In this document: piece after piece, positions 1 to 7,817 of the stretch
Numbering within the stretch: position 1 is the stretch's first letter
How the letters are laid out: the number at the start of each line of letters is the position of its first letter
DNA from: Lacticaseibacillus absianus
GTDB taxonomy: Bacteria > Bacillota > Bacilli > Lactobacillales > Lactobacillaceae
DNA: 64,000 nt
NCBI RefSeq assembly: GCF_013407595.1
Contig: NZ_JABEKX010000002.1
Span: forward strand, 1,016,440 to 1,080,439
Direction: 5' to 3'
Made by a program: the position numbers and the translations under genes
Notes under the pieces: generated by a model
The model's database searches: none
What the model was told of the DNA's origin: nothing
The model's input: the letters and a program-made list of their open reading frames with translations, nothing else

Positions 1-156
1 TACGTTGAAAAATGTGGTTGCGTCGGGCTTCAAACTCAATTTTGCGGGTAGGATCACCTGCTGTTTCATTCGTAGCGCATCGTCGACCCAATCGACCATC
101 TCTGTCTCACGAAGTGACACTCGAGAAAGGTGTGCAAAATCAATTATTTTGGTCAT
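1..156 (-). CDS. Ornithine cyclodeaminase/mu-crystallin family protein, N-terminal part (runs off the window)
   Basis: This is the first 52 codons of a gene that continues past the window edge. The ATG at 156 follows GAAGGAG at a 7-base gap, and the gene overlaps the 3' end of the upstream fusion gene by 17 bases, so the two are very likely co-translated. The visible N-terminus has the spacing of the ornithine cyclodeaminase/mu-crystallin family: a VDWVDDAL helix, then an ILPAKLSLKP stretch and TTFFNV, matching the family pattern of LPPKxS..P followed by FFNT. Family members are NAD(P)-dependent lyases or dehydrogenases acting on amino or imino acids. The substrate cannot be told from this fragment. 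The family call is moderately firm; the link to the neighbouring glycan genes is inference. Confidence 0.6.
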   Translation of the reverse strand, partial: MTKIIDFAHLSRVSLRETEMVDWVDDALRMKQQVILPAKLSLKPDATTFFNV

Positions 157-1966
157 CCGCAAACTCCTTCATTGCAAGTAACAACTCGTCGTTCTCCTCG
201 CGCGTCTTAACTGCGATCCGGACATACTGGCCATTGATGCCATGTTTTTCCGTCAGATCCTTGATCAAGATCGCATGGGTCTGAAGCAGATAGGCCCCCA
301 GCCCCGCAGCCGTCACACCCTCTGTCAGCCGCAACATAAAATAGTTGGCCTGGGAAGGCAGAACGGTGACGTAGTCCAATCGTTCAAGCCCCGCTGCTAA
401 CGCCTCGCGAACGGCATAAAAGCGCTTCAGCCCCTTCTGATAATCACCCTTATATTTTTCGATGATCTGCAAGAAAAACTCGCCAAAGGAATTGATGTTC
501 CAAATTGACACTTCACGTTTGATCGTCGCAATCAGCGCCACATCACCACTGGCCAAGATGCCCAACCGGACGCCCGGTACACCAAACGACTTGGAAATAC
601 TCTTGATCACAGTCAGGTGTGGATACCGATCAAGCAGATCGCGATCAAGCATTGAGGTGACCGCTTCCGCATCCGCAAAGTCTGAGAAGGACTCGTCAAC
701 AATCAACTTGATCCCCGCAGCCTGCGTCCAATCGCAAAGTGTCAGCAATTCGGCATGCGTTAAGTAATTCCCAGTTGGATTATCGGGATTGATCACGATC
801 AGCTGGCTCAAGCCCTTATCGGCAAAGAAACGTTGAATGTCCGCTGCGGTATACGTGTACCCTTGTTGATCTGTATTCATATACACTAGGCGGTCTGCAG
901 GCAGGCGGTTCGGATATTCCTCGAACGTTGGTCGGATCACACCGACGCGGCCGCTCCCCTGCGCAAGCACGACCTTGATCAACTCAGCTGCACCGTTCCC
1001 CACAACGATTTGATCAGGCCGTAGCGCGTAATACTTCGCTGCAAGGCCTGAGTTCACACTCAGGCCGGACGGATAATCAATAATCAGCCGGTCTAGATTC
1101 TCGTGGAACTCATCCACCATCGCACGCGGTGGAAAGAATGGGTTGACCAGATAGGCGTAATCATGAACAGACGGGAAGCGCCAGTAGCCCCCGAAGCGCG
1201 CCCCCATCTCCTTCATTTTTTGAATCGGATCCGCACAAAATTTGATTCCGGCGATTGTCAGATCCTGAATGTCATCGGTTTCGTACCAATCATCCGGTGA
1301 CAATACCTCCGCTTGCATTCCCTCTGGGTCAATCGCAACAAGCGTGCCCATGACCGTTTCGTAGTACGAATCACCGCCAAAGCCTACAATCTGAGCGTTC
1401 AGATACGGTAGGAACTTGGTCCGCGAGTATGCGGCGCTCAGTCGATAGATGTTGACCGTCTTGAGAAGATCTGTCGTGTGTTGACGATTGATCTGTGCTT
1501 TGGGCACAAAAGCAGTGATGTTCCCCGCTTCGTCTGTGCGAACACAGGTCCCATCCATCCAGGTCTCAAATGGACTTACGACCGCAAAATTCGTGTTTGT
1601 GGAAGCAATCAATCGCTCAACAACGCCGTCTGCTAGGATCAAATCAGATTCGAACATCAAGGCATCTTCGGCGATTAAGGCATCACTCGCTTTTTGGACC
1701 GAAATAATGTTATTTGCCCGGTCAAAGGTATCATTGATGATGACCTCAACTGGCGTCTTAAAGGTAAAAGTAGCCAGATGGGCTTTCAAGACGTCCGCCT
1801 TGTAGCCAGCCACAATCACGACTCGTGACAACCCGAGGCCATCAAGCTGGCGGAGCAATCGGTGAATCAACGTTTCCCCATTAACTTGGACCATGCACTT
1901 CGGTTGTGTTGCGGTCAACTCCTTGAAGCGCGTTCCCTTACCTGCTGCTAAGATAATTGCTTGCAT
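140..1966 (-). CDS. Fused nucleotidyltransferase (LicC/PntC-like cytidylyltransferase) and PLP aminotransferase
   Basis: A 608-residue two-domain protein. Residues 1 to about 235 are a sugar-phosphate-type nucleotidyltransferase: it opens with the signature AAGKGTRF, has a QPKCMVQVNGE stretch and a FESDLIL metal-site region. Residues about 240-605 are a fold-type I aminotransferase resembling histidinol-phosphate aminotransferase, with NPDNPTGNY, DESFSDF and the PLP-lysine motif SISKSFGVPGVRLG. LicC-type domains make CDP-choline. The same fusion order is known for PntC enzymes, which convert phosphonoacetaldehyde to 2-aminoethylphosphonate and activate it as CMP-AEP. Which substrate is used here is not visible; no PEP mutase gene lies in the window. 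LicD encoded 2.4 kb upstream could use a CDP- or CMP-activated group. The ATG follows AAGGAGAG. Confidence 0.85.
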   Translation of the reverse strand: MQAIILAAGKGTRFKELTATQPKCMVQVNGETLIHRLLRQLDGLGLSRVVIVAGYKADVLKAHLATFTFKTPVEVIINDTFDRANNIISVQKASDALIAEDALMFESDLILADGVVERLIASTNTNFAVVSPFETWMDGTCVRTDEAGNITAFVPKAQINRQHTTDLLKTVNIYRLSAAYSRTKFLPYLNAQIVGFGGDSYYETVMGTLVAIDPEGMQAEVLSPDDWYETDDIQDLTIAGIKFCADPIQKMKEMGARFGGYWRFPSVHDYAYLVNPFFPPRAMVDEFHENLDRLIIDYPSGLSVNSGLAAKYYALRPDQIVVGNGAAELIKVVLAQGSGRVGVIRPTFEEYPNRLPADRLVYMNTDQQGYTYTAADIQRFFADKGLSQLIVINPDNPTGNYLTHAELLTLCDWTQAAGIKLIVDESFSDFADAEAVTSMLDRDLLDRYPHLTVIKSISKSFGVPGVRLGILASGDVALIATIKREVSIWNINSFGEFFLQIIEKYKGDYQKGLKRFYAVREALAAGLERLDYVTVLPSQANYFMLRLTEGVTAAGLGAYLLQTHAILIKDLTEKHGINGQYVRIAVKTREENDELLLAMKEFADDQNN

Positions 1967-2010
1967 TGTTCTCTCCTTAACCTGCCTCGAAAAATCAGAC
2001 CCATGCTACG

Positions 2011-2016
2011 ATTATA
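2011..2016 (-). promoter_or_regulatory. Candidate -10 element for the cytidylyltransferase-aminotransferase unit
   Basis: A perfect TATAAT on the minus strand lies about 45 bases upstream of the start codon at 1966, after the terminator of the glycan operon. No good -35 hexamer is visible, so the promoter may be weak or activator-dependent. Confidence 0.45.
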
Positions 2017-2089
2017 CAAAGATTCGTATGATATCCTTCTGCCTCGAGAAAAATGTTAACTTTTCTGAAGAATCGCTCGTGTCACAGTT

Positions 2090-2114
2090 TAAAAGGGAGC
2101 CTTCAACGCTCCCT
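2090..2114 (-). terminator. Rho-independent terminator of the glycan operon
   Basis: AGGGAGC and GCTCCCT form a 7-bp stem with a 7-base loop, followed on the minus strand by TTTT. It lies 35 bases after the stop of the last glycosyltransferase gene and separates the operon from the fused transferase unit. Confidence 0.75.
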
Positions 2115-2148
2115 CCATTACACGCGGACTATCATCGCACTACCAGTT

Positions 2149-3279
2149 TCAATTTGGATTATTATAGATACGTCGGAACTCATCGGCAAAGAAGTTCATC
2201 GAAAACCTAGATGCTGCCACTATCTCGTTATCCTTGTACCGCTGAGCAGGATTGAGCGCCAAGTTGAACGTCTTTATCTGGTCAGTCCAGACCTCGTCAG
2301 ATGCCGAAAGTGACAAAAATTGGACTCGTTGGGTGACGTTCGTCATCTTCGGAACACCCGTTGATGCCAATACCGGTAACCCCGCCGCCTCCGCTTCGAT
2401 GACGCTGATTGATAGCCCCTCTGCCACTGAGGTCGAGATGTAAAGATCTGCGGCTGAATAGAACCGGCGCACATCTGTGCGTTGACCCATAAAAAAGACT
2501 CGCTGTGTAACGTGAGGGGCATAAGTATGTGCGTATGTCCTGAGCTGGTCAAGCTCCGGACCTTGACCAACAATCACTAATGCGTCGAGCTGTTCATCGA
2601 AGACTTGAGCAAACAACTCAATTGTTCTTTTGATATTCTTGATTGGCATTAACCGCGCAACAACTAGGGCCACCCGCGCGCGTTCGGAAAGCCCTAGCTC
2701 TGCACGAACGCTCTGTCTAGTATCAAGATCAAAACGCAATGCACTTGTGTCGATTCCGTTGGCAACAACTTTTACAGACCTCTCGGTTAACCGATGTCCA
2801 AAGACCTGAACTGCGGCGTCGTCACTAACACTGAGAAGGGTTAGCCCCTGATGACCCAAATACCAGCGTTGAGCGGGCTTATTGACCTGAGTCAATAGCC
2901 TTGCCAGCGCACTATACCCCGATGGCTGCGCGTTGTGTATTTGAAAAATAACCCTGGCCCCACTGCGTGTCGCTGCTTTGGCGATGTATGTGGCGTTAAG
3001 CGTTGTCGCATTGATATGAACAATATCAAAATGGTGCTCAGAAAAAAAAGCGTCTAAAACCGCCCCTCTTCTCAACACGTTTTTTAGTCCAAAGATATTA
3101 CCGAGTTGATAGACCGAGATCTTCCTGTCCGACAGAAAGGACTTCATCGCATAGTCACCAGACGTGGCTGCTAAGATCGAGAAATCATATTCCTGACTCA
3201 GAGCAGTGATCAAGACACGGAGAAACGATTCAGTTCCCCCGAGCTTGTCGCCTAATCCTGTTAATAGTACCTTCTTCAT
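2149..3279 (-). CDS. Glycosyltransferase family 4 (group 1)
   Basis: A 376-residue GT-B fold glycosyltransferase. The N-terminal half begins KKVLLTGLGDKLGGTESFL, a donor-cleft glycine loop typical of GT4 enzymes, and carries HFDIVHINAT. The C-terminal half has VARLMPIKNIKRTIELF, VIVGQGPELDQL and VAEGLSISVIEAEAAGLPVLAS, which fits the E-x7-E nucleotide-sugar signature. It should transfer a sugar from an NDP-donor to the growing lipid-linked repeat unit on the cytosolic membrane face. It is the last gene of the polysaccharide operon, starting 12 bases after the Stealth-family gene with AAAGGGTGAAGAG before its ATG. Donor and acceptor cannot be predicted from sequence alone. Confidence 0.88.
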   Translation of the reverse strand: MKKVLLTGLGDKLGGTESFLRVLITALSQEYDFSILAATSGDYAMKSFLSDRKISVYQLGNIFGLKNVLRRGAVLDAFFSEHHFDIVHINATTLNATYIAKAATRSGARVIFQIHNAQPSGYSALARLLTQVNKPAQRWYLGHQGLTLLSVSDDAAVQVFGHRLTERSVKVVANGIDTSALRFDLDTRQSVRAELGLSERARVALVVARLMPIKNIKRTIELFAQVFDEQLDALVIVGQGPELDQLRTYAHTYAPHVTQRVFFMGQRTDVRRFYSAADLYISTSVAEGLSISVIEAEAAGLPVLASTGVPKMTNVTQRVQFLSLSASDEVWTDQIKTFNLALNPAQRYKDNEIVAASRFSMNFFADEFRRIYNNPN

Positions 3280-3290
3280 CTCTTCACCCT

Positions 3291-4283
3291 TTACTTTTCA
3301 AAGGAGGACTTACTACCCAATTCGATTGAGAAAGCCTGACGCAACCCCGCGGTCGCTTCTTCATATTCGTGATCAGACATTTTATCTGAATCATTGATAT
3401 TTAGAACTCGATGCTTGGATTTTAAGATGTCACGAACGGCGTCGGTCCAGTTCTGCAACTGGTATGCTTTACCAAAATCGGCCCGCCTATGGCTGTAATA
3501 TCCCGACAATAGATCGAAGTACCTGAAGAACCACAGCGAAAAGTCAGAAGTGGCTCGAGTCTGGTTCGGACAAGTCGACGCCAGCATCTCTGGAAATTGG
3601 GCCAGACCGCCCCTTATCCGACTCTGGCAATAGGAAACGGGTGTATGTGGGTCGACAAATCGTGTAAACATTGGAAAAGGGAGTAGACATAAGTTGATCA
3701 AGTTCCACTTACCATTCTTAGGGTTAAAAATTTTGAAAAACTGCTCCGCAAGCGTCTTTTTTTTTGAAAAGGCGTTGTTTAAAATAGCTAAATTATTGAC
3801 GTAGGTATGCTCAAACACGTTATTTGGCATAATCGCGTTGAAGGACAAAAAGTCTCTAGGGTGCCCCTCTGAATCAAAGAAGTCCGTGGGTTCGACCGCA
3901 CGGTTGAGGAACATGTCGTCATTAAAGTACACAAAGTGTTCCGCTAATCCAGGAATGTTGACTAAATGAAAGTCAATGACATTGGAATTAAATGTTGGCA
4001 GATATCTGGCCGGAATAATTTGTTTATGATCTATCACGGTAACCTTTTCGTTCTCGGTTTTTAACCAGGCAGGGACTTGTTCATCCGTGACGAGGAAAAC
4101 GTGATTGACCCATGGTGCATAGACTTCAATTGAGCGAAAGAGAAACTTCAGCGTGCCATAATCTCGGTAACGCGCCTGCTCATCCCCATTAGGATCTTGT
4201 GTGCCGGCGACCGATGCATATTTTTCTAACCACTTCTGGTCATTTTGATCGACCCAAGTGATGACAAAATCTATTGGAAACAA
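3291..4283 (-). CDS. Stealth-family sugar-phosphate transferase (capsular polysaccharide phosphotransferase)
   Basis: A 330-residue protein of the Stealth family. Conserved region 1 is at the extreme N-terminus (IDFVITWVDQNDQKW), region 2 contains RYRDYGTLKFLFRSIEVYAPWV and the downstream FVYFNDDMFLNR, and later regions include the Asn-rich NNAF and SDFSLWFFRYF segments. Family enzymes transfer a hexose-1-phosphate from a UDP-sugar to a glycan acceptor, creating phosphodiester links in capsules and teichoic-like polymers. The start is TTG at 4283, preceded by AAAGGTGG at a 7-base gap; no ATG with a better ribosome site is available. A phosphodiester-forming enzyme beside LicD suggests a polymer carrying several phosphate-linked substituents. 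Confidence 0.85.
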   Translation of the reverse strand: MFPIDFVITWVDQNDQKWLEKYASVAGTQDPNGDEQARYRDYGTLKFLFRSIEVYAPWVNHVFLVTDEQVPAWLKTENEKVTVIDHKQIIPARYLPTFNSNVIDFHLVNIPGLAEHFVYFNDDMFLNRAVEPTDFFDSEGHPRDFLSFNAIMPNNVFEHTYVNNLAILNNAFSKKKTLAEQFFKIFNPKNGKWNLINLCLLPFPMFTRFVDPHTPVSYCQSRIRGGLAQFPEMLASTCPNQTRATSDFSLWFFRYFDLLSGYYSHRRADFGKAYQLQNWTDAVRDILKSKHRVLNINDSDKMSDHEYEEATAGLRQAFSIELGSKSSFEK

Positions 4284-4350
4284 CTCTCTACCACCTTTAC
4301 CAATAACCGAACACGCCCTTCAAAGACACCGACCGAGCGCCACACGATTT

Positions 4351-5142
4351 CTACCGCCAATACGCTTCAAAAGTATGACGCTCAATCTTCTCTGGTGGTG
4401 GCGGTGTCATATAGTTTGCGCCATATAACACAGTGAGATATTTCTCGGCTTCCTGCGGGATCGGCATCTGCTTTCCCTCGAACTCGGCCATACGCCCACT
4501 TCCTAACCATGCCGCCTGATATTGCTTAGTTGGATTCCAAGTCACCATCATTTGAGTTCTCAAACTTGAGTTCGTGTCACGATATTGACTCGCGTACCGA
4601 TCGAGTTGACGCCGCAACCAATTTCCTGGAATTAAATTGCCCAACCCATAAACGGTCCGTTTGAACAGGCCACGAATGCCTTGTCCAGGATTGCGTAGTT
4701 TTTGCTCACATACTCGTAAGACCCGTGTCAGTCGGTTCATCCCACGAAAGTAACGCGATTTCTGCTCTGTCTCTTCTGGTAATACGTCGACTGGTAAAAT
4801 GTCGATGTAAACGCCAATTTTCTGGGGGTGTCTCAACCTGGTTTCAACTAACGAGGTTCGCGCATCATAAACCTTTATAAAAGCCGTCGGATAAGTTGCA
4901 TCTGTCAGTTTATAACGCGCATCCCCCGTAAACAACTGACGAAAGCGATCATAGTCACTTCGCTCCATGATCAAATCTGCATCATCGTCCCAAGGAATAA
5001 ACCCTCTGTGTCGAATCGCCCCGAGCAAAGTGCCACTATCCAAGAAAACCGTTAACCCACGTGCTCGGCAGAACTCAACGACATACTCAATCATATCCAA
5101 CTCAACTTTTTGTACTTCGCTAAGCGATAACTGCTTTGTCAC
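4351..5142 (-). CDS. LicD family phosphotransferase
   Basis: A 263-residue LicD family protein. The diagnostic segment FLDSGTLLGAIRHRGFIPWDDDADL near residue 35 holds the DxGTLLG and WDDDxD motifs that form the nucleotidyltransferase-like active site. YIDILPVD follows near residue 115. LicD enzymes move phosphocholine or a similar phospho-alcohol from a CDP-activated donor onto surface glycans. The start is GTG at 5142, with AAGGA upstream; it begins 15 bases after the stop of the polymerase gene. The fused cytidylyltransferase at 140-1966 is a plausible source of its activated donor, which is inference from proximity. Confidence 0.88.
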   Translation of the reverse strand: MTKQLSLSEVQKVELDMIEYVVEFCRARGLTVFLDSGTLLGAIRHRGFIPWDDDADLIMERSDYDRFRQLFTGDARYKLTDATYPTAFIKVYDARTSLVETRLRHPQKIGVYIDILPVDVLPEETEQKSRYFRGMNRLTRVLRVCEQKLRNPGQGIRGLFKRTVYGLGNLIPGNWLRRQLDRYASQYRDTNSSLRTQMMVTWNPTKQYQAAWLGSGRMAEFEGKQMPIPQEAEKYLTVLYGANYMTPPPPEKIERHTFEAYWR

Positions 5143-5156
5143 AATAAATCCTTCTT

Positions 5157-6311
5157 TCAGTCCATGATGTCTTGCATCTTTTCGGCTTCTGTTGACGCTA
5201 ACGGTACGTGTGTCACTAGGTGATTAAATCCTGGCAACCCCATAACCAACGCCATCGGCAACAAGGGCGACTGGAACGCGAAGAAGGGTGGATTTTCAGA
5301 GAATGAAAACACGAGAAGCATTAAAATCAGTGCAACGAACCGCGTATCATGTTGCTTCAGCATAGCGTTAATCGAAACGGACAGAACTATCAGGATCAGC
5401 ATGAAGAGCAATAGCCCATTTGCATACGGGTAGTAAACAAACGCCCCATCAAACGCGCCGTTCGCATATGTTAGTGGATCTGGTAAACTGTTTCCCACCA
5501 ACTTGACGTGTGAATAAACAAAATAATGGTTCCAGATATCCGGCCGAGCAGTGAAAACACGATTCAACCGCCGGATCACCTCTAGGTGATCCCAACCCCA
5601 TGCAATGAAAAATGCCAGACCAGTGAGTAGAAACGGTGAGCCGACCAATAGCCCACGATTAATTTTCAGATAAGCAAACTTTGGCCACAGCCGATCGATC
5701 ACCCACAGACAAATCCCCACCACCAAAGTTAAAATCGCAGTCCAATCTTCAAGGTAAACTGAGCAAAAAGCGATCGCCAACGTCGCGATAATAAAGTACC
5801 TGTACGTAAGCTGCTGCCAGTTCTTCACCAAAACTAAAATCAGAATCACAACGAGGTAGTAACCCATGACGTTGGGGTTTTTAAACCCAAAAACCCAAAA
5901 ACCCTTCAATTCAAGAAAGATCGGAAGGGCACCGACCAGGCTTGCGCCAGCCACTGTCAGCACGCCCGCGATCATCGCAAAAAGGTAAACATTGATGAGG
6001 TCCTTGACTCGATAGAAACTGGCAGCCATTGCGAATAAGAATACAATGACGACGGTTAGGTTCCCTAGTAGTAAGTAGACACCCATCAGCCCAAGCATTA
6101 GTCCTTCGGACAGTAACTGTTTAACCGTGAATTTGTAAGTCCACGCTTGAACAATGACGAACGCGAGCAAAACACCATACAGGAGGTACCCAGCGATCTT
6201 CCACCAAGGATTATCATCCAAGGTTATCCAAGCACTATTCATAACAATCTGATAGTACACAATGAGGCCCGTGATTGCTTGGCCTAACCAATGGTCTTGC
6301 CTTCTTATCAT
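5157..6311 (-). CDS. Polysaccharide polymerase-like multi-spanning membrane protein (Wzy-type)
   Basis: A 384-residue, very hydrophobic protein with about 10 predicted membrane segments, for example WWKIAGYLLYGVLLAFVIVQ, LLGNLTVVIVFLFAMAA and GYYLVVILILVLV. A longer extracytoplasmic loop around residues 230-290 contains a WNHYFVYSHVKLVGNSLPDP segment, similar to the loops of Wzy polymerases. Sequence conservation in this family is poor, so the call rests on topology and on position between the chain-length gene and LicD. It would join lipid-linked repeat units on the outer membrane face. A Wzx-type flippase is not seen in the window; this could instead be another O-antigen ligase-like protein. 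Confidence 0.7.
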   Translation of the reverse strand: MIRRQDHWLGQAITGLIVYYQIVMNSAWITLDDNPWWKIAGYLLYGVLLAFVIVQAWTYKFTVKQLLSEGLMLGLMGVYLLLGNLTVVIVFLFAMAASFYRVKDLINVYLFAMIAGVLTVAGASLVGALPIFLELKGFWVFGFKNPNVMGYYLVVILILVLVKNWQQLTYRYFIIATLAIAFCSVYLEDWTAILTLVVGICLWVIDRLWPKFAYLKINRGLLVGSPFLLTGLAFFIAWGWDHLEVIRRLNRVFTARPDIWNHYFVYSHVKLVGNSLPDPLTYANGAFDGAFVYYPYANGLLLFMLILIVLSVSINAMLKQHDTRFVALILMLLVFSFSENPPFFAFQSPLLPMALVMGLPGFNHLVTHVPLASTEAEKMQDIMD

Positions 6312-6351
6312 GCAACTTTCCCCTCACGCAGCACAACCAAGCCGACTAAAA

Positions 6352-6954
6352 TCACTTCTGCTTGCCCCGTTTAGACTGAACGACTTCAATTAAGAAGGCA
6401 GCCGCAACGGCCACAAGGACACCGACAGCAGCACCAAGAATAATTGCCTTTTTCTTACTGAACCCTTCAACTGTCTTGTCGATAGTCGTTGCCTTGGTAA
6501 TAATGGCAACTTTATATGTTGGCAATTCTTGCTCCGCGACTTTTTTCAGGCGTGATGCGATCAACCCCACCAACTTTTTTGAATCCTTCGCGGTTTCCTG
6601 ATCAGCCGTGATCGTGACAACTCGAGAGTTGCTCCCAACATTGACCAACAAGTTAGTATACAGATCTGAATAATCGGCCCGATCATCTTTATCTGAAAGC
6701 GACCGGTTATACTCACGAACAGCCTGACCAAGAACAGCCTGCGACCGAGTAAGATCGCTTAACGTTCCATTACTAATATCGAACCTTTGATTTGGTGAAA
6801 CCATAACTTGCGCGGTTGCGGAACTAGCGACCATATCACCCGGGCGCAGTAAAAACGTTGCGCCGGCACCCACGATTGCAAAAACCAGTACGAGCCAAAA
6901 TCTTTTCATGACGATCGAAAAAAGATCGCCCAGCGAGAATTTTTTGTTATCCAT
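6352..6954 (-). CDS. Chain-length determinant (Wzz/YveK-type) protein
   Basis: A 200-residue Wzz-domain protein. It has an N-terminal membrane helix (FWLVLVFAIVGAGATFLL), an extracytoplasmic domain including VMVSPNQRFD, and a C-terminal helix (KAIILGAAVGVLVAVAAAFLIEVV) followed by a basic tail. Gram-positive members act as the activator half of a split tyrosine kinase that sets polysaccharide chain length; the kinase partner (CapB/Wze) and phosphatase are not in this window. The start is placed at ATG 6954, which has GGGTGG at a 5-base gap; the GTG three codons earlier sits on top of that site. Confidence 0.82.
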   Translation of the reverse strand: MDNKKFSLGDLFSIVMKRFWLVLVFAIVGAGATFLLRPGDMVASSATAQVMVSPNQRFDISNGTLSDLTRSQAVLGQAVREYNRSLSDKDDRADYSDLYTNLLVNVGSNSRVVTITADQETAKDSKKLVGLIASRLKKVAEQELPTYKVAIITKATTIDKTVEGFSKKKAIILGAAVGVLVAVAAAFLIEVVQSKRGKQK

Positions 6955-6987
6955 CTTTTCCACCCTTTATAGTCTTTACCTAGTCAA

Positions 6988-7806
6988 TTAGGAGGCGTGC
7001 AAGCGTGACACATATAACTTTTGACGCCATGAATTGGGAATAAGCGAGAACACGATATGCACTGCTGAGACGATGATGAAATCAACAAGTCCACCCAGGC
7101 CAGCACGATACACTTTGTATCGCCCCTTTATCCCTGGAATTAAGTAGCTGACGCCGCCGCGTCGAGAGAACATCTCCTTACCAGTTCGCGCAAAGACAAG
7201 ATCTTGCTGAATATTTCTAGCTCGATCACCTTGCTTAAGCATCCTTGCCCAAAGATAGTAATCCTCGAACCCGGTCAAAGGTTGATAATTACCAGCTTTT
7301 AAAACAGCTGATTTTTTGAACATCACAGTCATATGATTGAAAGGATTTCGCTTCTTTGAAAAACGTCTGATCTCGACGTCACTTTCTGGGACGCGCCGGT
7401 GTCCGATCACATTATCCGGCTGACCATCAAACTCCAAAATATTCGAGCTACAAATTTGAAGGTTAGGATCTCGCTCGAATTCTGCAAGTTGAAGTTCTAA
7501 GCGATCGGAACGCATCACATCATCAGTATCCATTCGAGCAATCAACTCATTTCGGCAGGCATTGACCCCGACCGCCAGTGAGTGACCAAGCCCACGATTA
7601 ATGGGCTGCCGTTCAATACGCAAAAGCGTTGTTTTCTGCCGGAATTTATCTAGTGTTGCTTCCAGCTGGTCAGTGATCGGTCCATCAAGCACGATGACCA
7701 CTTCATCTGGTTGCAAAGATTGCTTTAGTATACTAGTTAGACATTCTGCAAGAAAGCGAGGATCCTCCCTAATGTACAGTGACATCAGCACGCTGATTTT
7801 TGCCAC
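6988..7806 (-). CDS. Glycosyltransferase family 2
   Basis: A 272-residue GT-A glycosyltransferase. It starts with ISVLMSLYIREDPRFLAECL, has the donor-site VIVLDGP, the metal-binding ARMDTDDVM (DxD), and RRVPESDVEIRRFSKKRNPFNHMTVMF, which resembles family 2 enzymes that add galactose or rhamnose to the repeat unit. A C-terminal hydrophobic patch (VDFIIVSAVHIVFSLIP) probably anchors it to the membrane. It starts at GTG 7806 with GGGGGTG 5 bases upstream and lies 11 bases after the priming transferase gene. Confidence 0.88.
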   Translation of the reverse strand: MAKISVLMSLYIREDPRFLAECLTSILKQSLQPDEVVIVLDGPITDQLEATLDKFRQKTTLLRIERQPINRGLGHSLAVGVNACRNELIARMDTDDVMRSDRLELQLAEFERDPNLQICSSNILEFDGQPDNVIGHRRVPESDVEIRRFSKKRNPFNHMTVMFKKSAVLKAGNYQPLTGFEDYYLWARMLKQGDRARNIQQDLVFARTGKEMFSRRGGVSYLIPGIKGRYKVYRAGLGGLVDFIIVSAVHIVFSLIPNSWRQKLYVSRLHAS

Positions 7807-7817
7807 GCAGGCACCCC

